Positions 56,742-64,000 of a stretch of DNA of 64,000 bases are shown here, one piece after another. Within the stretch, counting starts at the first letter, position 1, and each line of letters opens with the position of its first letter. A model generated the notes under the pieces. It searched no databases. It was not told the DNA's origin and worked only from the letters and a program-made list of their open reading frames with translations. This stretch comes from Exiguobacterium sp. s193 (lineage in GTDB: Bacteria > Bacillota > Bacilli > Exiguobacteriales > Exiguobacteriaceae). Made by a program: the position numbers and the translations under genes. The DNA lies in the NCBI RefSeq assembly GCF_018618755.1, contig NZ_JACSMR010000001.1, forward strand, positions 310,001 through 374,000, given 5' to 3'.

Positions 56742-57032
56742 ATGACGGACCAACCTATTAAACATCCATTCGAACGCTTTGTCGGCTTTGTTGGCATGAC
56801 GAGTTGCTTGCGTTACGGATATTCTTTTATCGATTCTGAACGGGGATTACCAGAAATTCTTGCCTTCTTAGTCGTCGGTTTCGCAATCATCCTAGTCCTT
56901 GAAGCACTCGGAAAACGTGTCGCCCGAAAATTACCGGTCGTCCGAATGCGTTACTTGACACCCCTCTATTTGATTTATCTCTATGTATTTCTGACGAGTT
57001 TCTACTCGAGTTCGTTCGGTTTTTCTTTATAA
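56742..57032 (+). CDS. Hypothetical small membrane protein (96 aa)
   Basis: I do not recognise this family. It is 96 residues with two predicted membrane helices (about 40-57, LAFLVVGFAIILVLEALG, and about 74-92) and a basic loop between (KRVARKLPVVRMRY). GAAAGGAAATCACT precedes the ATG, and an extended -10 lies upstream, so it is probably expressed. A hairpin follows at 57043, disrupted by repeat copy E. Confidence 0.65.
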   Translation: MTDQPIKHPFERFVGFVGMTSCLRYGYSFIDSERGLPEILAFLVVGFAIILVLEALGKRVARKLPVVRMRYLTPLYLIYLYVFLTSFYSSSFGFSL

Positions 57033-57042
57033 TGACAAAAAA

Positions 57043-57067
57043 GCGGTGCATCTAATGGATGTACCGC
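57043..57067 (+). repeat. Terminator hairpin split from its T-tract by copy E
   Basis: GCGGTGCATC/GATGTACCGC hairpin after the 96-aa gene. Element copy E starts 3 nt later. No second hairpin copy is found on the far side. Confidence 0.7.
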
Positions 57068-57069
57068 CT

Positions 57070-57383
57070 CAGGCTGTAGACAAACGCTTACGAAGCGTGA
57101 AAACACTACATCGAGTTGCTGCCAGTTCGCGCTTCCCGATCTCGCCTCGTCTTCAAAGCGGCAATCTTCCGCGCCCGCTGCAGCTGTGCTACAGGGTCGC
57201 GACCGATTGCTTTTCGCGGTTATAAGCGATTCAAGACGGAGCGCGCTTTAAAACGACTGCACGACTTGCCAGAGTCAGGCAAGACCCTCCGCTAGGATCA
57301 AGGAGCGACAGTTTACCCCTCACCTAAGGAAAACAATGAAAAAAGACGCCTTTATCTCCCGATATCACTTTATCTACAAGCTG
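57070..57383 (+). mobile_element. Terminator-embedded repeat element, copy E (314 bp, degenerate)
   Basis: Starts CAGGCTGTAGACAAACGC and ends TTATCTACAAGCTG. It keeps the left half and the AGGCAAGACCC segment, but the GACTCCTACGGG strand of the core is deleted, so the core fold cannot form. It is the most diverged copy, and its right duplicate hairpin has been lost, apparently where the next element begins. Confidence 0.75.
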
Positions 57384-57386
57384 TGA

Positions 57387-57744
57387 GGCTGACTCCAAAG
57401 CGGGAACGACTCTCGATTAAAAGGAAACAGGACTTTTTCATGCGTGTCTCAGGCAGGCACTAAAACTATCTTGAACAATAAGAATTTGCATAGAAATGGC
57501 CGAAGATCCCGTAAAAAGTGGGATCATCGGCCATTTGATTGATGGAGGACGGAAACGTTCATCCTCGACTCCTATGGGAAAAGGAAGCGCGATTCGCGTT
57601 TCCGTCAGGAATAGGTAAGACCCGGCATGACCGCATCAAAATGCGGGCTGCCGCGGCTTATCTTCCGCCCATGGAAAGCGAGGATGTCGGAAACATCCGT
57701 CGCAAGGATTGATTTTATCCTGGCTTATGAGTCAGCCCTTTTTT
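57387..57744 (+). repeat. Second, distinct element (F) inside a terminator stem
   Basis: GGCTGACTC (57387-57395) and GAGTCAGCC (57729-57737, followed by TTTTTT) form the arms of a terminator separated by about 330 nt. Inside are a strong hairpin AAATGGCCGA..GATCCC / GGGATC..TCGGCCATTT (57494-57536) and a fold at 57561-57690. That fold has ATCCTCG/CGAGGAT around ACTCCTATGGGAAAA and CCCATGGAAAG, parallel to the core of copies A-D. Confidence 0.6.
57566..57686 (+). ncRNA. Putative structured RNA core in element F
   Basis: Helix order: TCCTCG/CGAGGA; CC-ATGGG/CCCAT-GG; GGAA-CGCG/CGCG-TTCC hairpin; GGTAAGACCC with GGTAAG/CTTATC; CCGCAT/ATGCGG hairpin. The same order with other bases occurs in copies A-D. 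Confidence 0.45.
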
Positions 57745-57748
57745 AGAT

Positions 57749-58762
57749 TCAATACTCGATTTTCAAGTCGCCATCCTTAATGCGTCCAAAACGATGCAAC
57801 AACCGATACACGATATAGCTGAGAATCGCTGGGGCAATGAAACAGAGAACACCGACGACAAGGTAATACTCTGCCGTGAAGCCCATCGTCTTCAGTACCA
57901 TCAATGGCCCGACTAATCCGCTTGTCCCCATTCCGGAACCTGCCGGATTACTTTCAAGGCTGAGCAAGACCGTCGCGAATGGAGCCAGTAAGGCTCCAGC
58001 AACCGTTGGTGGAACGATCGTCCATGGATTCCGAATGATATTTCCGACTTGCAACATGGAAGTCCCGATCCCTTGGGCGATGAATCCACCAATCCCGTTA
58101 TCCCGGTAACTGATGACACCAAACCCAATCATTTGGGCAGCACAACCAATCGTTGCCGCCCCTGCTGCTAATCCATCAAGTCCTAACATGATCCCTAACG
58201 CCGCGCTCGAGATTGGTGCCGTCAATGCGAGTCCCATGACCGTTGCAACGAAGATCCCCATGACGAGCGGCTCACGCTCCGTTCCCCAGCGAATAACTTC
58301 TCCAAGATTGGTCATCAATGATCCAATCCATGAACCGATATACTTCCCGCTGAAAAAACCGATTAACAGTGTAACAAGTGGTGTGACGATGATATCAAGC
58401 CGCGTCGTTTTCGAAAAAAGTTTTCCGAACTCTGTCGCAAGCAGTGCCGCGATGTAACTCCCGGCAGGTCCACCTGCTTCATATCCGAATGCCCCGACTG
58501 CGACAGCTGCGAATAAAATCAAAGGGGGCGCTTCTAAAGCAAAAGCAACAGCGACACCGATGGCAGGACCGGTCAATGCGATTGCTTGCTCACCGACCGT
58601 GACAAGCATCGTTGCCTCGATGCCCCGAGTCAGCAGCCCCTCTCCAATCGTTTTCAAAATTAATCCCATAATCAAAGAGCTAAATAATCCAAGTGCCATA
58701 TAACTGAGCACAGTAATGAAATAAACCCGTGGGCTTAATGAAATCCCTTTTTCCTTTAACAA
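57749..58762 (-). CDS. PTS EIIC-like multi-pass membrane protein
   Basis: A 337-residue polytopic protein of the PTS_EIIC type with Gly-rich hydrophobic helices (GPAIGVAVAFALEAPP; FGYEAGGPAGSYIAALLATEFG; LTAPISSAALGIMLGLDG). No EIIA or EIIB domain or gene is adjacent, so sugar phosphorylation by a full PTS cannot be claimed; stand-alone members are of unknown function. The start is TTG at 58762, with GGAAGTGA upstream. Confidence 0.75.
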   Translation of the reverse strand: MLKEKGISLSPRVYFITVLSYMALGLFSSLIMGLILKTIGEGLLTRGIEATMLVTVGEQAIALTGPAIGVAVAFALEAPPLILFAAVAVGAFGYEAGGPAGSYIAALLATEFGKLFSKTTRLDIIVTPLVTLLIGFFSGKYIGSWIGSLMTNLGEVIRWGTEREPLVMGIFVATVMGLALTAPISSAALGIMLGLDGLAAGAATIGCAAQMIGFGVISYRDNGIGGFIAQGIGTSMLQVGNIIRNPWTIVPPTVAGALLAPFATVLLSLESNPAGSGMGTSGLVGPLMVLKTMGFTAEYYLVVGVLCFIAPAILSYIVYRLLHRFGRIKDGDLKIEY

Positions 58763-58859
58763 TACGTCACTTCCCTTTCCTTAAATCAAAATTATTATAA
58801 CAAATATAATAGAAAAGAAAACACAAATGTTTTTTCACCTGACAAGACAATAAGAAACA

Positions 58860-58895
58860 AAAAAGACGGATCTGCCCTGTTAGGACAAATCCGTC
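58860..58895 (-). terminator. Terminator of ytoP
   Basis: Minus strand GACGGAT/ATCCGTC stem followed by TTTTTTG. Confidence 0.75.
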
Positions 58896-58900
58896 ACTCA

Positions 58901-59971
58901 TCATTTTACTTGTAACGTCGCCAGTGTCGTCGCATCCAGTTGCGTGACGAGTTTTTTCAATAATTCTTTTGCCGCATCGTAGTCATCCGTATGCATGATT
59001 GAAGCATGCGTATGGATATAGCGGGCCGGTAAGCCGACGACCGTCGTCGGAATCCCGTTGTTCGAACGATGGATTACGCCGCCATCCGTACCGCCTGCCC
59101 CGACATAATACTGATAAGGGATTTGATTCGATTCTGCCGTATCGAGCACATAATCCGTCATTTCTTTCGATAGAATCATGACGCTGTCTTTGATGCGTAA
59201 CAAAGGACCTTGACCGAGTTGACCAAATTCGGTTTTATCACCGGAAGCATCGTTCGCAGGTGACGCATCGACAACAAACGCAACGTCCGGATCAATCATG
59301 TTCGTTGCTGTTTGTGCGCCGCGTAACCCAACTTCTTCTTGGACTGTCGCACCTGAGAATAAGATATTCGGGTGGTCGGCCGCTTTCGTCTCTTCGAGCA
59401 ACTCAATCGCCATCCCTACCCCGTACCGATTGTCCCATGCTTTCGCCATGATTTTTTTCGGATTCGCCATCGGTGTGAACGGAAAGAATGGAACAGCAGG
59501 GATTCCTGGTCGGACGCCAAACGATTCCGCTTCTTCTTTTGAGTCCGCTCCGATGTCGATGAACATGTCTTTGATTGCCATTGGTTTATTCCGAACTTCT
59601 TCCGTCAAGAGGTGTGGTGGTGTCGATGCGACGATTCCTGGAATGATTCCATTATCGCCACAAATCGAAAATCGTTGTGCGAGCAACACTTGACTCCACC
59701 AACCACCGAGCGGTTGAATCCGAAGCATTCCGTTCTTCGTGATTTGCGTGACCATGAAGGCAACTTCATCCATATGTCCTGCGACCATCACTTTCGGACC
59801 ATCCGCCTGCCCTGTCCGTTTACCAAAAATCGATCCGATTCCATCCGTGACGACTTCGTCCGTCACTGGTGTAATCCGTTCTCGGACGAACTGTCTGACA
59901 TCATGCTCAAACCCCGGAGCACCGTTCAATTCCGTTAACGTTTTAAATAGATCTTTTGTCTTTTCATTCAC
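58901..59971 (-). CDS. ytoP: M42-family aminopeptidase YtoP
   Basis: A 356-residue M42 metallopeptidase (glutamyl-aminopeptidase/deblocking type) with two metal ions. Ligands: His in [12 protein letters not shown], Asp in [14 protein letters not shown], catalytic Glu pair in [14 protein letters not shown], Asp in [14 protein letters not shown], and a final His in [15 protein letters not shown]. The start is GTG at 59971, 9 nt after GGAGG. Confidence 0.92.
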   Translation of the reverse strand: MNEKTKDLFKTLTELNGAPGFEHDVRQFVRERITPVTDEVVTDGIGSIFGKRTGQADGPKVMVAGHMDEVAFMVTQITKNGMLRIQPLGGWWSQVLLAQRFSICGDNGIIPGIVASTPPHLLTEEVRNKPMAIKDMFIDIGADSKEEAESFGVRPGIPAVPFFPFTPMANPKKIMAKAWDNRYGVGMAIELLEETKAADHPNILFSGATVQEEVGLRGAQTATNMIDPDVAFVVDASPANDASGDKTEFGQLGQGPLLRIKDSVMILSKEMTDYVLDTAESNQIPYQYYVGAGGTDGGVIHRSNNGIPTTVVGLPARYIHTHASIMHTDDYDAAKELLKKLVTQLDATTLATLQVK

Positions 59972-60094
59972 TATGTATCGCCTCCTGTTTCTCTATTATA
60001 CAAAAAAATGCTTCAATCACTTAAGCTTTTGTTTCTATCTTGACGAATAATTTGGTACAGTAGACATAGAAACCTGTAAGGAGGGGAAATTTTA

Positions 60095-60397
60095 ATGAAA
60101 AAACGCTATTGGATTATCGGTTTGGCAGCAGCTGTCGTTGCAACTTTCGCAGTTAAGAAGGCTGTCGACAATAAACAACTATCTGCCGAGGAAGCTCTCG
60201 AAATCACGAAACGCACATTTTCAGCAAAAGGACGTGTCCAAGGTGCATGGATCTCTGCAACACCAGAGGCATACGCATATGAGTCACGTGACTACCAAAG
60301 CTACAAAGGTGGCATCTCGGTCCTTGAAGGTGACGATGAAAAAACGTATCAATTCACAGTTGATGCAGAAACAGGCGCTTTACTCGAATACGCATAA
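60095..60397 (+). CDS. ytzB: PepSY-like small secreted or anchored protein, YtzB type
   Basis: A 100-residue protein with an N-terminal hydrophobic segment (about 6-22) and a PepSY-like domain (SAEEALEITKRTFSAKG; YQFTVDAETGALLEY). Such domains often inhibit proteases or bind at the membrane face. Its place next to ytoP matches ytzB of B. subtilis. AGGAGGGGAAATTTTA precedes the ATG. Confidence 0.75.
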   Translation: MKKRYWIIGLAAAVVATFAVKKAVDNKQLSAEEALEITKRTFSAKGRVQGAWISATPEAYAYESRDYQSYKGGISVLEGDDEKTYQFTVDAETGALLEYA

Positions 60398-60403
60398 TAT
60401 CGC

Positions 60404-60438
60404 GACCATACTTCGTTTACCGAAGTATGGTCTTTTTT
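60404..60438 (+). terminator. Terminator of the YtzB-like gene
   Basis: GACCATACTTCG/CGAAGTATGGTC stem followed by TTTTTT. The ribosome site of the next gene follows at once. Confidence 0.9.
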
Positions 60439-60453
60439 AAGGAGTGAACTTTC

Positions 60454-60810
60454 ATGAATTTACTCGGAACGATTCTTGTCCTGCTCGTCGCATTCGAACA
60501 TTTCTACATCCTAGCCCTCGAAATGTTTTTTCTCTCATCAAAACCAGCGCTTCGTACGTTTGGGCTAACAAAAGAAGTCGCAGCAGATCCACGCATCAAA
60601 ACATTATTTGCCAATCAAGGGCTATACAATGGCTTTCTTGCTGCAGGATTGATTTTCGGTCTCATTCTTGACTCGTCCGTCATTCAATTATTTTTCTTAA
60701 GTTGCGTCATCATCGCCGCCCTGTACGGTGCAGCAACAGCAAATGTTTCGATTCTCTACAAACAAGGGCTCCCAGCCATTCTTGCGTTCATCGTCGTTTT
60801 ATTCTTTTAA
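60454..60810 (+). CDS. DUF1304 membrane protein
   Basis: A 118-residue protein with four hydrophobic helices and the DUF1304 signature AFEHFYILALEMF plus NQGLYNGFLAAGL. Function is unknown. TAAGGAGTGAACTTTC precedes the ATG. It lies directly downstream of the terminator of the YtzB-like gene, so its expression may rely on readthrough or an unseen promoter. Confidence 0.82.
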   Translation: MNLLGTILVLLVAFEHFYILALEMFFLSSKPALRTFGLTKEVAADPRIKTLFANQGLYNGFLAAGLIFGLILDSSVIQLFFLSCVIIAALYGAATANVSILYKQGLPAILAFIVVLFF

Positions 60811-60813
60811 TCA

Positions 60814-60860
60814 AAAAAAATCCCCTTGCACCGAGTCTAACACTCAACGCAAGGGGATTT
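60814..60860. terminator. Bidirectional terminator between DUF1304 and the next gene
   Basis: AAATCCCCTTG pairs with CAAGGGGATTT; A-run and T-run on the two sides. Confidence 0.85.
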
Positions 60861-60879
60861 GATGTCGTCCGACACTCGA

Positions 60880-61395
60880 TTAACGCGGGTTGTCGTTACG
60901 TTCGTAAATTGGATTCATGTATTCGCTTGTCGAATAAAGACGCGGTACTACGATATAAAGAACAATCGCCGGTACAGCAATCAACAAGAGCATGAGTAAT
61001 ACTGGTAACCAGTACACGACTTTCTGATGTAAGTTGTTTGAGTTTTTATCGATGTATTCTTTAACGCCGTCTACTTTCGCAGCATCTGCGTTCGTCAACA
61101 TCTCTTTACTCTCCGTGTTATAGAAGTGGATTTCACGTTTGATTGTGATAAAGATGCCATCACGGACTGTCTCGATGACAGCAATTCCACCGATGATTTC
61201 TTCACCTTTTTCACCAGTGAATGTTTTCGGGTCCTCGATTTCTACAGAACCTTTTTTATAATCGTAATGCGAACTCTTTAATTCCTCGTCGAGAGCCTTT
61301 TCCATTGCTGACGTATCAATCGCAGCGAATACCGATTGACCGATACTCAGTGCGAGAAAGAGTGCTGTTACGAAGGCTAAGCTTTTTTGCCACAT
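60880..61395 (-). CDS. Hypothetical exported protein with C-terminal membrane anchor
   Basis: I do not recognise this family. The 171-residue protein has a signal peptide (about 1-25, ending SVFA/A), an extracytoplasmic region of about 100 residues rich in Asp, Glu and Lys, and a C-terminal membrane helix (about 130-150, VVYWLPVLLMLLLIAVPAIV) with a short charged tail. The ATG at 61395 lies 9 nt after AAAGGGGG. It is flanked by DUF1304 and trmB and is monocistronic. Confidence 0.65.
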   Translation of the reverse strand: MWQKSLAFVTALFLALSIGQSVFAAIDTSAMEKALDEELKSSHYDYKKGSVEIEDPKTFTGEKGEEIIGGIAVIETVRDGIFITIKREIHFYNTESKEMLTNADAAKVDGVKEYIDKNSNNLHQKVVYWLPVLLMLLLIAVPAIVLYIVVPRLYSTSEYMNPIYERNDNPR

Positions 61396-61511
61396 CCCCA
61401 AATTCCCCCTTTACCTGTAAGTACAAGTTCTTCAGTCAACAACATTGTACCAATTAATAAGAAAAAAGTGTGAAAGAAATACCAGGAAAATAAGAAAACT
61501 TTTTGTCTAAA

Positions 61512-62153
61512 TCATTTTCCGTACGTTGCTTCCATCCGATAAATCGGTTGACCAAGTGCTGAAAAGCGTGCTTCGTACTCCGTTCTGACGTTATCTTCCG
61601 GCTCATTGACGTGTAAATCAAGCGACATCCAGTCGAATGTCATACCGTAAGCTGACATCGTCATCAGACTCGATTCGAACAGTTTACGGTTATCCGTCTT
61701 AAAGTGAATCTGACCTTGGTCCGGCAAAATGTCTTCGTACGTCGACAGGAACGTCTTATATGTGAGACGTCGTTTCGCATGACGTGACTTCGGCCAAGGA
61801 TCGGAAAAGTTCAAGTAGACACGATTGACCTCACCCTTTTCGAAGAAATCGCGTAAGTCTTTTGCATCGACCGTCAAGACTCGCACGTTAGGGAGTGGTT
61901 CTTCAACCAATTTTTGAACGATTGCGACCGCAACGCTTTCAAATAACTCAATCGCAATGAAATTGACTTCGGGATGCTGTTTTGCCATCCCTGTGATGAA
62001 GGCCCCTTTTCCGGAACCTACTTCAATATAAAGCGGATTCTCATTTTTAAATTCTTCTGACCAGTTTCCTTTTAATGTCGCCGGGTCCGCGATATAGATA
62101 GATGCCTGTTCTTTCATATAATCTAGCGCCCAAGGCTTGTGGCGTAAACGCAT
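61512..62153 (-). CDS. trmB: tRNA (guanine-N7-)-methyltransferase TrmB
   Basis: A 213-residue class I methyltransferase that forms m7G46 in tRNA. SAM-binding motif YIEVGSGKGAFI, then NFIAIELFESVA, and the family signature FSDPWPKSRHAKRRL. The ATG at 62153 follows AAAGGATG and gives the usual MRLRHKPWA N-terminus; the 16 in-frame codons upstream are rejected. Confidence 0.95.
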   Translation of the reverse strand: MRLRHKPWALDYMKEQASIYIADPATLKGNWSEEFKNENPLYIEVGSGKGAFITGMAKQHPEVNFIAIELFESVAVAIVQKLVEEPLPNVRVLTVDAKDLRDFFEKGEVNRVYLNFSDPWPKSRHAKRRLTYKTFLSTYEDILPDQGQIHFKTDNRKLFESSLMTMSAYGMTFDWMSLDLHVNEPEDNVRTEYEARFSALGQPIYRMEATYGK

Positions 62154-62327
62154 ATTGTTCATCCTTTCAATTCTTAAATTATCCGCAGATAAGTTTATCA
62201 TGATTCGGGTAATTATATAAGATGTTATTCATTTAGAAGAATCGAATGTTCAGCAGATCGTCACTTGAGAATCATTGAGCAATCTACTACACTTACTATA
62301 CGAAGTACTTTAAAGGAGGTCTTGCAA

Positions 62328-62429
62328 TTGGAAAATTTCTTAATCATGTGGGGATCACCGATCGTCCTCGTCATGGGCGTGACTGCTCTTTTCGTTTGGG
62401 CGACATTCGGTAAAGTTGACGCTAAATAA
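62328..62429 (+). CDS. 33-residue single-TM microprotein, CydS-like
   Basis: TTG start 7 nt after AAAGGAGG. The protein begins MENFLIMWGSPIV and ends FGKVDAK, with one membrane helix (about 4-26) and a short acidic/basic tail. Length and the FLIM(W/Y) N-terminus resemble, from memory, CydS, the small subunit of cytochrome bd oxidase in Geobacillus. No cydAB is in the window. A terminator follows, so it is a compact stand-alone gene. Confidence 0.5.
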   Translation: MENFLIMWGSPIVLVMGVTALFVWATFGKVDAK

Positions 62430-62441
62430 TCGTGATTCAGT

Positions 62442-62477
62442 AGGCATCTTGTGTTCTGTCACAAGATGCCTTTTTTA
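62442..62477 (+). terminator. Terminator of the 33-aa gene
   Basis: AGGCATCTTGTG/CACAAGATGCCT stem followed by TTTTT. Confidence 0.9.
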
Positions 62478-62495
62478 CTTTCTAAAGGATTACGG

Positions 62496-62524
62496 TTGGT
62501 TTCTGACTAAAACAGTTGTATAAT
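62496..62524 (+). promoter_or_regulatory. Promoter of alsS
   Basis: TTGGTT (62496-62501), 17-nt spacer, TATAAT (62519-62524), about 70 bp before the ATG. Confidence 0.65.
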
Positions 62525-62552
62525 TTCGATGAAACAGTTTTTATATTACAGC

Positions 62553-62577
62553 TATCAATCGACAAAATACGTTGATA
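62553..62577. promoter_or_regulatory. Inverted repeat in the alsS 5' UTR
   Basis: TATCAATCG-N8-CGTTGATA, 16-41 bp before the alsS ATG and downstream of the -10. It could be an operator or a small RNA hairpin near the ribosome site. The regulator is unknown. Confidence 0.35.
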
Positions 62578-62593
62578 AAGAAGGAGAATTGTA

Positions 62594-64000
62594 ATGAACA
62601 AAAACGAAAACAGAGGGAAAGAAAATTTAGTACAGAAAAAAACAGGGGCTGACTTGGTTGTTGATACATTGATTGAGCAAGGCGTCGAATACATCTTCGG
62701 AATCCCCGGAGCAAAAATTGATTCCGTCTTCAACGTCCTTCAAGATCGTGGTCCTGAATTAATCGTCGCCCGTCACGAACAAAATGCCGCTTTTATGGCA
62801 CAAGCGATCGGCCGCCTGACGGATAAACCAGGGGTCGTCCTCGTCACGTCCGGACCAGGCGCATCGAATCTCGCGACAGGTCTCGTCACGGCGAACTCGG
62901 AAGGTGACCCGGTCGTCGCGATCGCCGGTGCCGTTACACGTGCCGACCGACTCAAACGGACACACCAATCAATGGACAATCAAGCGCTCTTTACACCAAT
63001 CACGAACTTCAGTGCAGAAGTTCAGGACGCGGATAACATCCCGGAAGTCCTCTCGAATGCTTTCCGGACAGCGGAGACGACATCAGGCGCTGCTTTCGTC
63101 AGCATCCCGCAAGACGTCGGTCTAAACGAATCAAACGTCACGTCCTTTAAAGCCGTCCCGACACCAAAACTCGGGATTGCACCAGAAGAATGGGTCGAAG
63201 AGACGGCAACACTCATCGAACAAGCAAAACTTCCCGTCCTCTTGCTTGGTATGCGTTCCAGTCAACCGGACGTCGTCAAAGCGATTCGCGCTTTATTGAA
63301 CCGTGTATCGATTCCCGTCGTCCAAACGTTTCAAGCTGCTGGGACGTTGTCACGTGACTTAGAGTCTAATTTCTATGGTCGTGTCGGTCTGTTCCGTAAC
63401 CAACCTGGTGATGCATTACTTGCAGAAGCAGATCTCGTCTTATCGATCGGTTATGACCCGATTGGCTACGATCCGAAGTTTTGGAATAAACCAACGAACG
63501 AACGGACATTAATCCACCTCGACCAAATGCGCGCTGAAATCGATCACTTCTATCGTCCTGACCGCGAGCTCGTCGGTGATGTCGCAAAAACGATTGATGC
63601 GTTATCGGATCGCCTAAAGCCGCTCACCTTGTCACACAGCACGGAGAAGTTCTTGAACGGTTTACAACAACGACTCGTCGAACGAGACATTCCACCTGTC
63701 TTAAAGGATTCATCTTTAACGCACCCACTGTATTTCATGAAGACACTCCGTGAACAGATTGCGGACGATGTCACCGTGACGGTGGATGTCGGTTCACATT
63801 ACATCTGGATGGCGCGTCACTTCCGTTCGTACGAACCCCGCCATCTCTTGTTCAGTAATGGGATGCAGACGCTTGGTGTTGCATTACCTTGGGCAATCGC
63901 GGCGACACTCGTCCGCCCCGGTAAAAAAGCCGTCTCGATTTCTGGTGACGGCGGGTTCCTCTTCTCCGCGATGGAGCTTGAGACAGCCGTCCGCCTGAAC
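62594..64000 (+). CDS. alsS: Catabolic acetolactate synthase, N-terminal 469 residues (cut by window edge)
   Basis: A TPP-dependent enzyme joining two pyruvates to 2-acetolactate for acetoin formation. The first 469 codons are present. TPP-domain features: [14 protein letters not shown], the catalytic Glu in [26 protein letters not shown], and the C-terminal TPP-binding GDGGFL region near the window end. The lack of an FAD-type signature region and the RTHQSMDN segment fit AlsS rather than IlvB. AAGGAGAATTGTA precedes the ATG. Stop and alsD are beyond the window. Confidence 0.9.
   Translation, partial: MNKNENRGKENLVQKKTGADLVVDTLIEQGVEYIFGIPGAKIDSVFNVLQDRGPELIVARHEQNAAFMAQAIGRLTDKPGVVLVTSGPGASNLATGLVTANSEGDPVVAIAGAVTRADRLKRTHQSMDNQALFTPITNFSAEVQDADNIPEVLSNAFRTAETTSGAAFVSIPQDVGLNESNVTSFKAVPTPKLGIAPEEWVEETATLIEQAKLPVLLLGMRSSQPDVVKAIRALLNRVSIPVVQTFQAAGTLSRDLESNFYGRVGLFRNQPGDALLAEADLVLSIGYDPIGYDPKFWNKPTNERTLIHLDQMRAEIDHFYRPDRELVGDVAKTIDALSDRLKPLTLSHSTEKFLNGLQQRLVERDIPPVLKDSSLTHPLYFMKTLREQIADDVTVTVDVGSHYIWMARHFRSYEPRHLLFSNGMQTLGVALPWAIAATLVRPGKKAVSISGDGGFLFSAMELETAVRLN

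Overview
The window reads as a chromosomal segment of a low-to-mid GC Gram-positive bacterium of the Bacillales. Gene content and order (mutM-polA-phoR-phoP, mdh-icd-citZ, pyk-pfkA-accA-accD, dnaE, ackA, rpsD, tyrS, acsA/acuABC, aroA-ccpA, ytxGH, murC and the ytp genes, trmB) match the region from polA to the ytp/yto genes of Bacillus subtilis. Several features point to Exiguobacterium or a close relative: malic enzyme, motPS and ytxJ are absent from their usual places, and a family of long intergenic repeats is present. The genus is my inference, not something I could search.

Layout. 1-5330: mutM (5' end only), polA and phoPR on the minus strand. 5554-6321: a DUF212 membrane protein and a CXXC-20-CXXC zinc ribbon. 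6394-19096: a long minus-strand block of central metabolism (mdh, icd, citZ; pyk, pfkA; accA/accD), a GntR regulator with a palindromic operator, and dnaE. 19260-24804: nrnA, ytpI, ytoI, an M24 peptidase, an SDR protein lacking the usual catalytic Tyr, and a UspA protein. 25319-34297: a 3D-domain wall protein, ackA, ytxK, tpx, nadK, an YtcJ-type amidohydrolase and ezrA. 34519-40746: free-Met sulfoxide reductase, rpsD behind an S4-type leader, bioY behind a BirA operator, tyrS behind a Tyr T-box, and a class A PBP with a Lys/Ala/Asp repeat tail. 41190-46382: acsA divergent from acuABC, then a His-rich lipoprotein. 46448-57032: ccpA, aroA, ytxGH, ampS, dps, murC, a small protein resembling SftA without its motor, ytpR/Q/P and an unknown membrane protein. 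57749-64000: an EIIC-like membrane protein, ytoP, small membrane and secreted proteins, trmB, a 33-residue CydS-like microprotein and the start of alsS.

How the genes work together. Glycolysis (pfkA, pyk), the TCA entry and oxidative steps (citZ, icd, mdh), acetate production and re-use (ackA, acsA with its acetylation switch acuA/acuC), fatty acid synthesis (accDA), overflow to acetoin (alsS) and the regulator CcpA all lie here. A good cre site precedes citZ, and another lies between aroA and ccpA.

The most unusual content is a family of about 280-400 bp non-coding elements (copies at 24847, 26230, 30415, 40791 and 57070). Each sits in a Rho-independent terminator. The copies begin CAG (CTG in one), end CTG, and carry imperfect terminal inverted repeats around TGTAGACAA. 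Four copies are flanked by a 24-33 bp direct duplication of the whole terminator hairpin. In these four the gene-proximal hairpin has lost its T-tract and the distal one keeps it, so the element should be transcribed as the 3' end of the host gene's mRNA. Each intact copy contains a potential RNA fold whose helices are kept by different sequences in a second, unrelated-looking element at 57387-57744. This suggests a structured RNA domain carried by terminator-targeting mobile DNA.
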